DNA of 64,000 nt from assembly GCA_028281495.1 (NCBI GenBank), contig JANQJU010000064.1, positions 124,001 to 188,000 of the forward strand, in the 5' to 3' direction. Position numbers and translations under genes: made by a program. The DNA comes from SAR324 cluster bacterium. GTDB taxonomy: Bacteria; SAR324; NAC60-12. Positions 8,525 to 17,709 of this stretch are shown piece after piece (the first letter of the stretch is position 1; every line of letters begins with the position of its first letter). The notes under the pieces are model-generated. The model saw only the letters and a program-made list of their open reading frames with translations, searched no databases and was not told the DNA's origin.

Positions 8525-9841
8525 ATGTTACCGATTGATCAAAAAGATTGGGAGACTTGCTTGGAAGTCTTACAGATTGTGAGTGAGGATCCCAGTAGAG
8601 CAGACGATCAAGATCGCTTCAAATCGCTTGTGGCAAAAATATACAAACAAGCACGTCGTCAAAGACGCGTTTCGAAAAAGAATCAGACCCGCAAGACAGA
8701 CCAACTGTTGTTAGAAAATACAGAGCGCATGAAGATGGAACCCAGGTCGCAGGCTCTCATCGCTGAGCCTATGACCCCCAGCCACAACCCACAGCGCCTA
8801 CATTTTCCCGCACGCTGCTATGTTTGCAAAAACTTATACAAGGACGTGGACTCATTCTACCATTTGTTGTGCCCCCCCTGTGCTAAGGAGAACCACTTGA
8901 AGCGAAGGCAACGCACCCATTTAAACGGACACATCGCTTTAGTGACGGGCGGGCGGGTCAAAATTGGATACGAAGTGGTACTCAAACTTTTGAGAGATGG
9001 TGCCCGAGTGATTGCCACAACCCGGTTTCCTGTCAATGCGATTCAGCGGATAGCTCAAGAAAAAGACTTTGATTCATTTAAAGACCGGCTCCTTTTTTAC
9101 CGCTTGGACTTGCGTCATATCGCGTCTGTGGAGGCATTCACCGACTTCTTAATTCAAACCGAGCCGCATTTGGATATTCTGATCAACAATGCCGCACAGA
9201 CCATTCGTCACCCCGATGTCCTTTATGAACCGCTCTATGCTCAAGAACAACAGGCAGAACGATTGCTAGCTGAGGGGCTTCAAAAATTATCGATACAAGA
9301 AATCCCTACACTGCCCTTCAATGGAAATGATAGTTTGGAAGAATTGGAGGATTTTCGATCCTGGAATAGTTGGGTGGAAACGCTCGAAACCGTATCCACT
9401 TTAGAACTGGTAGAAACTCAGGTGGTCAATAGTATCGCGCCATTTCTATTGACTAGTCGTTTGACCCCTTTGTTAGAGCGTTCCCCAAACTCGAAACGAT
9501 TCATCATCAACGTTTCTGCAATGGAAGGCCAATTTGGACGAGAGAGTAAAACGCATCGTCACCCCCACACCAACATGGCCAAAGCGGCCCTGAATATGCT
9601 CACTCGCACCTCTGCTCAAGAGTATGCTCGCAAAGGGATTTTTATGAATAGTGTAGATACCGGATGGGTGACTCAAGAAAACCCTTATCCCCGACGCTTA
9701 AAGATTCGAGATAAAGGATTTGTTCCCCCTCTCGATGTCGTGGATGGGGCAGCGCGGATTTATGATCCCATTGTGCAAGGGTTGCAAGGAAACGTCTTTT
9801 ATGGCCACTTTTTGAAGAATTACCATCCGTTTGAATGGTAA
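8525..9841 (+). CDS. zinc-ribbon short-chain dehydrogenase/reductase-like protein, catalytic Tyr absent
   Basis: A 438-residue cytoplasmic protein. Residues 1-95 are charged and helical. C98/C101 and C116/C119 form a probable zinc ribbon. An SDR Rossmann fold follows: TGGRVKIG at 141-148 for NAD(P), NNAA after the DILI strand, and Ser S331 in NVSAMEG. The usual YxxxK appears as T349-N-M-A-K353, so the catalytic Tyr is replaced by Thr. From memory, a subgroup with HTNMAKAALNM has this same change. Activity is therefore uncertain; it may have altered chemistry or be a binding protein. An insertion of about 60 residues follows NNAA. ATG 8525 is chosen because the longer frame would begin inside the tRNA-like gene. 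Confidence 0.8.
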   Translation: MLPIDQKDWETCLEVLQIVSEDPSRADDQDRFKSLVAKIYKQARRQRRVSKKNQTRKTDQLLLENTERMKMEPRSQALIAEPMTPSHNPQRLHFPARCYVCKNLYKDVDSFYHLLCPPCAKENHLKRRQRTHLNGHIALVTGGRVKIGYEVVLKLLRDGARVIATTRFPVNAIQRIAQEKDFDSFKDRLLFYRLDLRHIASVEAFTDFLIQTEPHLDILINNAAQTIRHPDVLYEPLYAQEQQAERLLAEGLQKLSIQEIPTLPFNGNDSLEELEDFRSWNSWVETLETVSTLELVETQVVNSIAPFLLTSRLTPLLERSPNSKRFIINVSAMEGQFGRESKTHRHPHTNMAKAALNMLTRTSAQEYARKGIFMNSVDTGWVTQENPYPRRLKIRDKGFVPPLDVVDGAARIYDPIVQGLQGNVFYGHFLKNYHPFEW

Positions 9842-9854
9842 GTTCCATGTCCAT

Positions 9855-10169
9855 TCATTCGGCAGACGTTACGACTTTATCGAGGGCTTCTGGGTTGAGT
9901 GTTTCTGGGTCGAGGGCTTCTTGATCGAGAGCCTCTTGAGCGAGGGCCTCGGTATCGATGTTTTCCAGGAATGAGCCGTCTTGGAGGATATTTTGTGTGA
10001 AAGCATCCAGGTCAAAAGATTCGGACCAGTCGCTTAGATTTTGAAGAGCCAAACCTTCCAAAACCCCGGCGAGGGGAGAGTTTTTACGATCTTTTTGGCT
10101 GGAATCGTATTGTGTTGATTGGATGATGCGACTGAAGCCGTTTTGCAAATTTTTGCTGATCTCGGTCAT
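9855..10169 (-). CDS. small acidic protein with C-terminal pentapeptide repeats (104 aa)
   Basis: Last gene of the large minus-strand cluster. Residues 1-70 are unremarkable; residues about 74-98 consist of five pentapeptides (EALAQ, EALDQ, EALDP, ETLNP, EALDK) encoded by a degenerate 15-bp tandem repeat at about 9875-9950. No signal peptide or membrane segment. A strong AGGAG precedes the ATG and a perfect 7-bp hairpin (10182-10201) lies just upstream. Function unknown. The gene converges on the dehydrogenase gene with 13 bases between stops. Confidence 0.6.
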   Translation of the reverse strand: MTEISKNLQNGFSRIIQSTQYDSSQKDRKNSPLAGVLEGLALQNLSDWSESFDLDAFTQNILQDGSFLENIDTEALAQEALDQEALDPETLNPEALDKVVTSAE

Positions 10170-10181
10170 GACCTTCTCCTA

Positions 10182-10201
10182 AGTCGTGTAGTAGCACGAC
10201 T
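10182..10201. other. intergenic hairpin in the cluster
   Basis: AGTCGTG-TAGTAG-CACGACT is a perfect 7-bp stem with a 6-base loop, placed between the 493-residue gene and the last gene, immediately before the latter's ribosome site. No T-run follows, so RNA processing, stability or translational control is more likely than termination. Confidence 0.5.
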
Positions 10202-10243
10202 CTATTCTTGTGTTTGGAACCTTTTCCTCAACGGTGTGCAACT

Positions 10244-11725
10244 TTATTTGTTTTTGGGATCCCACAGGCTCGAAAGCACTTGCGGACGGAACTCGGAAAG
10301 GGACCGAACTATATCTATCGCGGAAGCAACTGCGGTACCTCGACTGTCCCCTTGTTGGAAATAGCCATGCATTTCTCGCCATGGCCCTTCTGGACGATTG
10401 ATGCCTTCTAGGTCTCCGACGATTTCTTGAACGGCAGCATCCAACCCTTGATTCCAATACGTTTCGGGATTGAGGCGGATGCCGATGTAGTCAGGCCCCA
10501 AGGTTTGTTGGGTCATTTGGATTTCATATTCCACTGGAATTCCTGCTTGCATGACCGTGAGGGCTTGACCAAAAGCGATAGGGGAATAGATTTCCAGCAT
10601 GCCTTTGTTATCCTCGAACCATTGTTCATCACAGCCTCGAAAGACATGAAGGGTGAAGTCTTTGGCGGATTTGATCCGAACTTCATGCGTCCGGATGATG
10701 ACATCCCCCTGAACCGGACTATACACTCGTGCTGTTTCGGGTCGCTCGTAGGTTTTGATCTGACCATAGTCCAGTTCAACGTAGGGATGTCCGGAGCCAA
10801 AGGGTTGTTTGATTTCAGATATCCCGTAGTAGCTATCGGGTATGATGCGTTTCAACCATGGATTGGAGACATCGTACAACGGATCGACCACTTCCACTGA
10901 GGCCCGGAGCAGGGCTTCATTGTCGAGGTGAGAATTTCCCCCACCATCGTTGGAAAGTCCCGGGAAGTAGCTTTGCTCCAAACGGTTTTGACGCAGCTCT
11001 TCAAATTTCTCAGTGCCAAATTTGTAAAAGGAAAGGTACAGCGCATTCTTTTCTGATTGGGTGTAATACCGAGCAACTAACCCTTGTTCTATCGGATCGA
11101 TTGCCGTGAGTCCCAACTGGGTGATCCGCGTTTCAGGGAGTTGCCCCAAAAAATACAGGTGCGCATCCCGGATGATCAGTGCGGCAATGATGGGGGTGAT
11201 AGGGCTGTCAGGATCGTTGAGTGCTTGCGCAATCAGCGAGTAGTCCAATTCCCATTCTGGAAGGGTTAATTCGGAAGACGTGAGACGGAGCGTGGCTAAG
11301 AAATCTTTCACAAGGGGTGTATTGGCTGCTTGGTAAAAGAAGCTATTCGAATCGGTTTGTGAGGCTTTGAGCGTTTCCATTTCTTCAATGGCTGTTCCTA
11401 ACTTTAAGTTGCCAGGTCCCATATCGTTCACAATGGATTGGTGGAGTTTGGTCAAGTCCGAATGATTGTGTTCAATCTCAGGCCAATGTTCATCATATTC
11501 TGCCTTGATGCCTTCGTGGTTGTCCCACCACCAGTTCACATAGCCGTCCATCGCGGCGTCGATTCCTGGAATATCCCGATCAAAATGAGCTTGATACTCG
11601 TTGGCAATCGCTCCAGCAACCGCAGGAATCACAGCATCGGGCAATTGAAACGCATGAGCAGCATCAATATAATTCTGTTTTTGTTGCGCGATGTATTCGT
11701 GCACTTCTTTTTGAAAAATCGCCAT
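10244..11725 (-). CDS. possible lysozyme-like protein of the cluster, with shared C-terminal module (493 aa)
   Basis: The N-terminal half (about 1-230) is helical with AGAIANEY at 37-44 and NDMGPGNLKLGTAI at 100-113. Lysozyme-fold muramidases associated with secretion systems often have a helix with GAIA.E and a (D/N).GP.N segment, so a peptidoglycan-lytic role is possible but not shown. The central part has a beta-rich stretch around YSPVQGDVIIRTHEV. The last 35 residues (459-493) form a module with IDIVRSLSEFRPQVLSSLW that recurs near the N-termini of the next two proteins. No Sec signal is seen. ATG 11725 follows AGGAGAGC. The gene lies 45 bases after the 648-residue gene. Confidence 0.6.
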   Translation of the reverse strand: MAIFQKEVHEYIAQQKQNYIDAAHAFQLPDAVIPAVAGAIANEYQAHFDRDIPGIDAAMDGYVNWWWDNHEGIKAEYDEHWPEIEHNHSDLTKLHQSIVNDMGPGNLKLGTAIEEMETLKASQTDSNSFFYQAANTPLVKDFLATLRLTSSELTLPEWELDYSLIAQALNDPDSPITPIIAALIIRDAHLYFLGQLPETRITQLGLTAIDPIEQGLVARYYTQSEKNALYLSFYKFGTEKFEELRQNRLEQSYFPGLSNDGGGNSHLDNEALLRASVEVVDPLYDVSNPWLKRIIPDSYYGISEIKQPFGSGHPYVELDYGQIKTYERPETARVYSPVQGDVIIRTHEVRIKSAKDFTLHVFRGCDEQWFEDNKGMLEIYSPIAFGQALTVMQAGIPVEYEIQMTQQTLGPDYIGIRLNPETYWNQGLDAAVQEIVGDLEGINRPEGPWREMHGYFQQGDSRGTAVASAIDIVRSLSEFRPQVLSSLWDPKNK

Positions 11726-11770
11726 AAGCTCTCCTGAGTTTCAGTTTGGATTGAGTCGTTTTTAACCCGG

Positions 11771-13717
11771 TCAAGCAAACGGAGAATCCGGCAAATTGCT
11801 TGTGTCGAATTTGAATGAGTTACGATCCCCACTCAAATCGGTGGTCGCTTGGATGGTGGTCATAGGGCTTTCCATCAATGAACCTTGAGCCGCATCCTTC
11901 AATTTATCGATCAACGTGGTCTCTTGTGTGGTCGTCCAATCGAGAGGATTTCCTGATAGGTTGGCGTTGTTCAAAGCTGCTTGCAGTTTGGACCCACGTT
12001 TACCTCCGGAGATCATTTGATCGGGGTACCACACATGCCAACGGGTGATCATGGTGATGGCTTTTTCTGAGGTGAAATAATCCCCGATTGTGGCGATGCG
12101 CGTTGTTCCGTCTTCTAATGCGACGGTGGTCGTGCCATCCCACGGTGTGGCTCGAATGTCCCGTATACGCATCCGAGCATAATTCCACATCAACTGGGGG
12201 ATTTCTGGATTGGTGCGAATGGCCATTTGCAGGCGATAGAACCAGTGCCATCCTCGGAGATGATCGGCAAAGGTCCTTTCTCGTGGAGCCATCGTGAATT
12301 GACCATTTTCTTCCTGAAGTGTGATCCAACCGAAATACTTGCGCACGTTTTTGTGCTCTCTGGAATGACCGGGTGGCTCATCGGTGAAGGATTTGCCATC
12401 GGTGCCCCACTGGCCTGCGATTCCAATCCCAAAGCGCTGCCAAACCTTCTGGTAGATTGCAGGATGGGCCTCGGCCAAATATGCCAAAAATGCGGACAGT
12501 TCCCCTTTTCGGATTTTTGGTTCGGAGGATTTTATGAGGCAGATGGTCCAATGGTACAAACCGGCAGAAAGGATGGCACTGTCATATGCATTCATCGAAT
12601 CGAATACATTTCCGGCTTCCAGTTCGCAGATTTTGTCGATCACTTTGTAGGTGGATTGTTCTTCTTCCGTGGCTACGTTTTGAGGAGCAGGCGAGTTTTC
12701 ACTGGCGGAGGGGTCTGGCAAAGGCTTCCCAAATAAGCGCTCCGAAGTCATTTTCATCTCTGCTTCCCAAGAGTGCTTCAGTTTGGAAACCGGACCACCC
12801 CACGTGATGTTGTTGTGGTCGGTAAAGGGAACGTATTCACCGATGGTCACGTAAACGCCTTTTCCCGTTTCAGGTTGTGTGGAGGCATCGTTCTTGTGAG
12901 GGACGTGATATTGGTTGGGAACTGTGTAATAGCCGGTGAAATCATGGGCAAACATACGAGGATTGTTGTTGGCAAAATCTTTGGCTCCCCACAGGTTTTC
13001 TGCCCAATTGTCATTATCTATTTTGTACAAGGCATTCCGTTTTCCGCTTTCCATCGACCATGCTTCAATGGTCACTGGGCAACGCCACCGGTTCCAACCC
13101 CATTGCACGATTTTGCGTTGTGTCTCGAAGTCCGCCACACCACTCACTGGGCCGTTGTAAACCTGAGTATTTTTCACTTGCGTGTATTGTGTGGACAGAG
13201 GATGGATTTCCTCATTCAAGGTTGCAGGGGCTTGTGCCAAATACAGCATGCCGCTGTAAATCTGGAACTCACGCACAGCGAAATAGGTATTCCATCCAAA
13301 GACACCTTCGTCATCGTTGCTCACAAACGTAAATCCGAATTCCTTGAGTGCGTTCTGCAATTGCTGAACATATCCTAAAAAATAAGGGGGCGGGACGGTA
13401 TCCCCATTGGCTTCGGAGCGTTGTTGACCATCCCACTGCTTTTTTTGATCCTCATCTTCAAAACGTAATACGTAAGGATACATTTCTTCGCTTTCGGGAT
13501 ACGTCTCCGGGGCAGCAAAAGGGTTTCCTCCTATGGAGTCCCAGATAGGAGGACTCCAGAAATTTGTAAACGTATCGGGTCGGTATTCTGAATATTGCCG
13601 GATGGTGTCTAAGCTGGAAGCAGTGGCATGGCCAGAGTCTCCATTTCCTATTGAGAAACCTTGGGCTGTGCATTGCTGCTGAATGTATTGTTTCAATGGA
13701 TCGTCTCCGCTCGCCAT
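11771..13717 (-). CDS. peptidoglycan-binding, lysozyme-like protein A of the cluster (648 aa)
   Basis: Domain order: the shared module at about 25-59 (HATASSLDTIRQYSEYRPDT..FW), a PG_binding_1-like domain at about 115-156 (YVQQLQNALKEFGF ... FGWNTYFAVREFQ), a middle region with repeated Trp, and a segment from about 355 with E365-L-E367 followed by FDSMNAYDSA at 372-381 and GLYHWT. That E..E..FDS.NAYD..(x)S.G pattern resembles lysozyme-superfamily muramidase or chitosanase active sites; catalysis is inferred. The C-terminal part is helical. ATG 13717 is preferred because AAGGAGGATT precedes it; the frame opens 12 codons earlier inside the upstream gene's end. Paralogue of the next protein. 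No signal peptide. Confidence 0.7.
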   Translation of the reverse strand: MASGDDPLKQYIQQQCTAQGFSIGNGDSGHATASSLDTIRQYSEYRPDTFTNFWSPPIWDSIGGNPFAAPETYPESEEMYPYVLRFEDEDQKKQWDGQQRSEANGDTVPPPYFLGYVQQLQNALKEFGFTFVSNDDEGVFGWNTYFAVREFQIYSGMLYLAQAPATLNEEIHPLSTQYTQVKNTQVYNGPVSGVADFETQRKIVQWGWNRWRCPVTIEAWSMESGKRNALYKIDNDNWAENLWGAKDFANNNPRMFAHDFTGYYTVPNQYHVPHKNDASTQPETGKGVYVTIGEYVPFTDHNNITWGGPVSKLKHSWEAEMKMTSERLFGKPLPDPSASENSPAPQNVATEEEQSTYKVIDKICELEAGNVFDSMNAYDSAILSAGLYHWTICLIKSSEPKIRKGELSAFLAYLAEAHPAIYQKVWQRFGIGIAGQWGTDGKSFTDEPPGHSREHKNVRKYFGWITLQEENGQFTMAPRERTFADHLRGWHWFYRLQMAIRTNPEIPQLMWNYARMRIRDIRATPWDGTTTVALEDGTTRIATIGDYFTSEKAITMITRWHVWYPDQMISGGKRGSKLQAALNNANLSGNPLDWTTTQETTLIDKLKDAAQGSLMESPMTTIQATTDLSGDRNSFKFDTSNLPDSPFA

Positions 13718-13749
13718 AATCCTCCTTTGTGATAGAGCGAGTGGTTCGC

Positions 13750-15750
13750 TCAAAATGGTGAATCGAGATCAGTGAGATCGAGTTTCCGTGTGTTGTAGCC
13801 TCCTGAAAGCGAAACCGCATTTCCGCCAGTGTCGGCTGCTTCGGACTGCCAGTTCAAAATTTTATCAACTTGGTCCTTCCAATTTTTGTCGCTTTTTTTG
13901 CCTTTGAGCGCGGTTTCTAAGGCCGTGATCAGGGTCGCTTCCTCAGTATCGCCCCAGGCACTGGGATCGCTGTTGCTAAAATTTGCATCTGTGACCAGTT
14001 TGCGCAGCTTGCTGGTCGCTTTACCGCTGGAAAGCACGTCACTGGGATATTTGATATGCCAACGAGTCAAGAGGGCTGCCGATTTTTCGGATTTGAAATA
14101 ATCCCCGATGGTCCGAGTCGAACCGGTATCCCACTTGGCTTCTAAAATGCCTTGAAGCCGGATTCGAGAATACCCCCACATCGACTGCTGAAATTCGGAA
14201 ACGGTGCGAGCCAACATCATCAGACGATAAAACATATGCCAGCTTCGAAAGTAAGCTGTGATTGCTTTGGTATCGGCTTTCACTTGTTGATCACGGGTGC
14301 GTTCGGCTGACGTGACAGGTTGATTGGCGCTTTGTTTGGCATCCAAGTTTTGGCCTTTGTCGAGGGGATCGTAATCACCTTGTTCGTTTTGGAAAGCGAT
14401 CCATCCTTCCATTTTCCGTTGCGCCCAGTTGTCGAAAGCCCCGCCATCAGTGCCCCAGGTTTCTGCGGTGTCGTCTTGATGATTTTGTTTTTCGCCTTGG
14501 TGGGTGGCCCGGATTCCCCATTGACCAACCGTTTGCTGAAAGACCGCCGGAAACTTTTTCTCAAAGTAAGCTAAAAAGGGCATGAATTCACCTTGATAGG
14601 GGGTTCCCAAACCGAGCTGACACAAGGTCCAGTGGCAGGGACCGATGGATACTGCCGCATCGTCGTAGGCATTAATGCTATCGAATTGCCCAAAACATTC
14701 GGTTTCCGAAACCGCTCGCACCATCTTGTAGGTGGACTTTTGGGGATCTGTAAGGTCCCCCCAAGCCTTACCAATCAATTTTTCTGCCGTGATTGCAGAA
14801 TCTTCCCAGCAATGATCGTAACTCGGAGCGGATCGAGGGCCGGACCAAGTGAGGTATTTGGCATAATCTCCGACCACGACAAACGGAGGGGTGGAAGCAC
14901 TTCCACTGGTGCCTGGGTTGTTCACTGTTTCAGCAGTTTGAGTCGCTGTGAGGGTGTACCGCTCCGAAAAGTCACGAGCAAACATCCGAGGGGTGCTGCT
15001 GGTCACATCATTGAAGTGCCAGAGGTTATTTTTGTTGATGCTGTTGTCTTGATAAATCGCAGTGCGTCCCGTGGTGGAATTCATGTTCCACGCTTCAACT
15101 AAAACGGGACATCGCCAACGGTTGTCACGCCATGCCTTGAGTGCAATTTGAGTGTCCGCATTGGCCACTCCACTGACGGGGCCGTTGTATTCCTGGGTGT
15201 TGACTACGACGGTGTATTGTTCGGAAAGCGAAGTTTTAGTGGCATCTAGTGCGGCAGGAGCCTGAGCGAGGTTCTCCCAATGGGCATAAATCTGAAATTC
15301 GCGGAGTGCAAAAAAAGTATACCAACCAAAGATGCCGGAAGTGTCGCGATCTACGATTGCAAAGCCTAAGGTTTTCAAGAGGTCTTGCAGGTCTTTCACA
15401 TAACCCGCAGTCGCGGAATCCGGAACCGTATCGCCATTGGCAGTCGAACGTTCTGCACCTTCATAGAAGAATTGCTTAGCCCCTGAGGCATCTTGATCAA
15501 AGTCACCGCGACGCAAGGCATAGGGATAAAGGGGGGGAGGCGAGGTTGATTCTGCACTGGGGGCGTCATCAGGTCCAGAAGAAACGCATCCGGGGAGCAG
15601 GAGTGGCAACAACGGCGACCCCCACAAGCTGGCAAATCCGGTTGGAGGCAGTTCCTGCAACCTTCGAATGCCATCCAGCGCATTGGCGATATTGTGTCCT
15701 GGATTACTTCCTGAAGTTGCTTGTGTTGTATTCGTTTCCCGACCCGACAT
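13750..15750 (-). CDS. peptidoglycan-binding, lysozyme-like protein B of the cluster (666 aa)
   Basis: Same layout as the 648-residue paralogue and collinear along almost its whole length: shared module at about 14-47 (IANALDGIRRLQELPPTGFA, then SLW), PG_binding_1-like domain at about 116-155 (YVKDLQDLLKTLGF ... FGWYTFFALREFQ), NTQEYNGPVSGVA, a Glu-rich site followed by FDSINAYDDAAVS and CHWT, then ARTVSEFQQSMWGYSRIR and TIGDYFKSEKSA. A tandem duplication most likely made the pair. A short hydrophobic LLPLLLPGC at 46-54 resembles a lipobox but lies too far in for a normal signal. AGGAGGGG precedes the ATG. Confidence 0.7.
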   Translation of the reverse strand: MSGRETNTTQATSGSNPGHNIANALDGIRRLQELPPTGFASLWGSPLLPLLLPGCVSSGPDDAPSAESTSPPPLYPYALRRGDFDQDASGAKQFFYEGAERSTANGDTVPDSATAGYVKDLQDLLKTLGFAIVDRDTSGIFGWYTFFALREFQIYAHWENLAQAPAALDATKTSLSEQYTVVVNTQEYNGPVSGVANADTQIALKAWRDNRWRCPVLVEAWNMNSTTGRTAIYQDNSINKNNLWHFNDVTSSTPRMFARDFSERYTLTATQTAETVNNPGTSGSASTPPFVVVGDYAKYLTWSGPRSAPSYDHCWEDSAITAEKLIGKAWGDLTDPQKSTYKMVRAVSETECFGQFDSINAYDDAAVSIGPCHWTLCQLGLGTPYQGEFMPFLAYFEKKFPAVFQQTVGQWGIRATHQGEKQNHQDDTAETWGTDGGAFDNWAQRKMEGWIAFQNEQGDYDPLDKGQNLDAKQSANQPVTSAERTRDQQVKADTKAITAYFRSWHMFYRLMMLARTVSEFQQSMWGYSRIRLQGILEAKWDTGSTRTIGDYFKSEKSAALLTRWHIKYPSDVLSSGKATSKLRKLVTDANFSNSDPSAWGDTEEATLITALETALKGKKSDKNWKDQVDKILNWQSEAADTGGNAVSLSGGYNTRKLDLTDLDSPF

Positions 15751-15768
15751 GTCCCCTCCTTTTGTATT

Positions 15769-16410
15769 TCAAATTGTAAACCCTATAGTGACGGGTGTTC
15801 CCTCGGTTAATATCGTGCCTGCTTCAGGGGTTTGAGTTTGTACAAGCGTTTGTTCATTCAACTGAGAAGACTCCTGATATTCATAAGGAATGTTCAATTG
15901 TTCCAAAGTTTGCTTGGCGGCTTCGAAGGTCTTTCCTATGAGAGTTGGCACCACTTTGAGCGACTCTGCGCCTTGTGGTGGAGGCACGGGCACCAAACGG
16001 AAGGTGATTTTGCTAGAGGACTTTAAATCATATCCGTAAGTGTTGGTGTAGGTGGCATCAATAGCCGTGGCATACATCTGGCGGGAAGACGCCCCTTCCG
16101 TAGAGCTAGAATCTGGGGAAGATTGCCTGGATTGTGTGGAGGTTTGTTGGCTGGTTCCAGAAAGGGTGAGTGCCACATTCAATTCGGCCGTGACTTCAGG
16201 AATTTGATACCAAGTTGGTTGGTATCCCAAATCACGCAGTGCTTTCAGCGCCCCCTCTTCTTGGGTGTAGATGCTTTTGAAATTTTCCAACGCTTGCGCA
16301 TCCAAGGCCTGCTGAGCTTCGGCTACGCCTTTGCCAACTGAAGATATGAAGTCACCAAACGGAACGGAGACGTTTTCCATCAAGTCATCTGAAGGGTCGG
16401 AATTTGCCAT
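15769..16410 (-). CDS. cluster-domain paralogue 1 with C-terminal PASTA domain (213 aa)
   Basis: First of six paralogues in this cluster sharing one domain. The N-terminal helix has AEAQQALDAQAL (about 30-41), then LGYQPTWYQIPEVTAELNV (61-79), a Ser/Thr/Gln-rich linker, AIDATYTNTYGYDL and the closing FRLVPVPPP near 143. Residues about 150-213 are a PASTA domain (VVPTLIGKTFEAAKQTLEQL ... TPEAGTILTEGTPVTIGF). PASTA domains bind peptidoglycan or related ligands in many surface proteins. No signal peptide. AAGGAG precedes ATG. Role unknown. Confidence 0.7.
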   Translation of the reverse strand: MANSDPSDDLMENVSVPFGDFISSVGKGVAEAQQALDAQALENFKSIYTQEEGALKALRDLGYQPTWYQIPEVTAELNVALTLSGTSQQTSTQSRQSSPDSSSTEGASSRQMYATAIDATYTNTYGYDLKSSSKITFRLVPVPPPQGAESLKVVPTLIGKTFEAAKQTLEQLNIPYEYQESSQLNEQTLVQTQTPEAGTILTEGTPVTIGFTI

Positions 16411-16450
16411 GAATCTGCTCCTTTCATGTTATGCCGTGAGGTGTGATATC

Positions 16451-17671
16451 TTAGGGTTCTGTGGGCTTGCCAATGGCAATCATAGCCGACGCACCTGGTT
16501 CGATTTTTTTGCCAGGAGAGGGAAACTGCCGCACCACGCGCCCCGCCTTTTTGGGTTGGCCGTGACGTTCGGTGATGGCCTCGTATAAGATTTCGATATC
16601 CAAGCCCAACGCCTCTAACTTTCGTAGCGCCAGGGCCTCGGTGTAATTGGAAACATCGGGCATTGTCTTTTTTTGAGTGACTTGGCCGGATTGGTTGGGA
16701 CTGAGTTCCAATTGGATTTCGCTGAGACTGTCTGAGGAGACTTCGCTCATTTCTTCTTTTTTGAAAAACTTCAGGCTCTTGCCTCCTTGAACCGGCAATG
16801 CTTTGATCTTCATTTGGACTTTGCCCAATCGAAACTTACCCCGCTTTTTTTGGATATTTTTTGCGGCTTTTTCTACTTGTTCTTGAGTGCCTTCAAAGAA
16901 ATCGGTCAAGGAAGTGTCTGCGCCTTGTTGCACTGCCAATTCGCTAATTTGTTGATTGAGTTCGGTAATTTTCTTTTCGTCTTCCTCAGCTTTTTTTTGA
17001 GATGAACTGGCTTCCCATCTCAGCCGGTTCAGTTCCCTTTCCAGTTCTTTTCTTTGGTCTTTTTCTTGATCAACTTCATCTTTTTTGTCCTCCAAGTCTT
17101 TTTCCAGTTTCACCCTTTTCGCTTTTTCTCGGTCAACTTCGTCAATTTGGGCTTGGAGCTGGTCATTCAGATTCTGTTGAGTGGCTTCGAGTTCTTGTCG
17201 TTTGGCTTTCTCCTCAGTGGCTTCCGTGGTTTTGGCAGCGAGTTGTTCGTTGAGGCTGGCCTCAATGCCTTCCAATTCAGTAACTCGGCGCTGTAAGCTT
17301 TCCGTGTTCAAGTTTGCGGGATTGGTTCCTGCGAAGGACTTTTGGGTGAGTTTTGCCTGTTTTTGAGGACCGTCGGCAGTAATCCGGTAGGTGCCAAAGT
17401 CCCAAAGATCCCCGTCCCGGGAGTCATGTTTATCGGTGAGGTCCAGCGACTTTCCATGACTGCTATCATAGTACTTCAGTTTAACATTCGGTTTATTGTC
17501 AGGCAGTTCGCCTTTGGAATCTTCGATTTGGACTAAACCAGAATCGTCGGTTCGGTTTTTTCCACGATAGGGGGCTGAGCTACTTTCACCATACGCATAA
17601 GCTCGCACGGTTGTGTCAACGAGTGGCTTGCCTTCACTGTCCTGCAAAATCACTTGATATATAAATGCCAT
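16451..17671 (-). CDS. coiled-coil protein with N-terminal beta domain and C-terminal PASTA domain (406 aa)
   Basis: Residues about 1-100 form a carboxypeptidase-regulatory or Ig-like beta domain (VILQDSEGKPLVDTTVRAY, then TDDSGLVQIED). A long charged coiled coil with heptads covers about 118-245. A basic spacer carries KKRGKFRLGKVQMKIKALP. The last 65-70 residues are a PASTA domain (MPDVSNYTEALALRKLEALG ... FPSPGKKIEPGASAMIAIG). No signal peptide or membrane segment. A rod with sticky ends is the likely shape; a scaffold or tether role is inference. Only a weak ribosome site precedes ATG, which may mean coupling to the preceding gene. Confidence 0.7.
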   Translation of the reverse strand: MAFIYQVILQDSEGKPLVDTTVRAYAYGESSSAPYRGKNRTDDSGLVQIEDSKGELPDNKPNVKLKYYDSSHGKSLDLTDKHDSRDGDLWDFGTYRITADGPQKQAKLTQKSFAGTNPANLNTESLQRRVTELEGIEASLNEQLAAKTTEATEEKAKRQELEATQQNLNDQLQAQIDEVDREKAKRVKLEKDLEDKKDEVDQEKDQRKELERELNRLRWEASSSQKKAEEDEKKITELNQQISELAVQQGADTSLTDFFEGTQEQVEKAAKNIQKKRGKFRLGKVQMKIKALPVQGGKSLKFFKKEEMSEVSSDSLSEIQLELSPNQSGQVTQKKTMPDVSNYTEALALRKLEALGLDIEILYEAITERHGQPKKAGRVVRQFPSPGKKIEPGASAMIAIGKPTEP

Positions 17672-17709
17672 TTCAGTTTTCTCACCAAATCATGAATTGT
17701 GGGAAGGGT

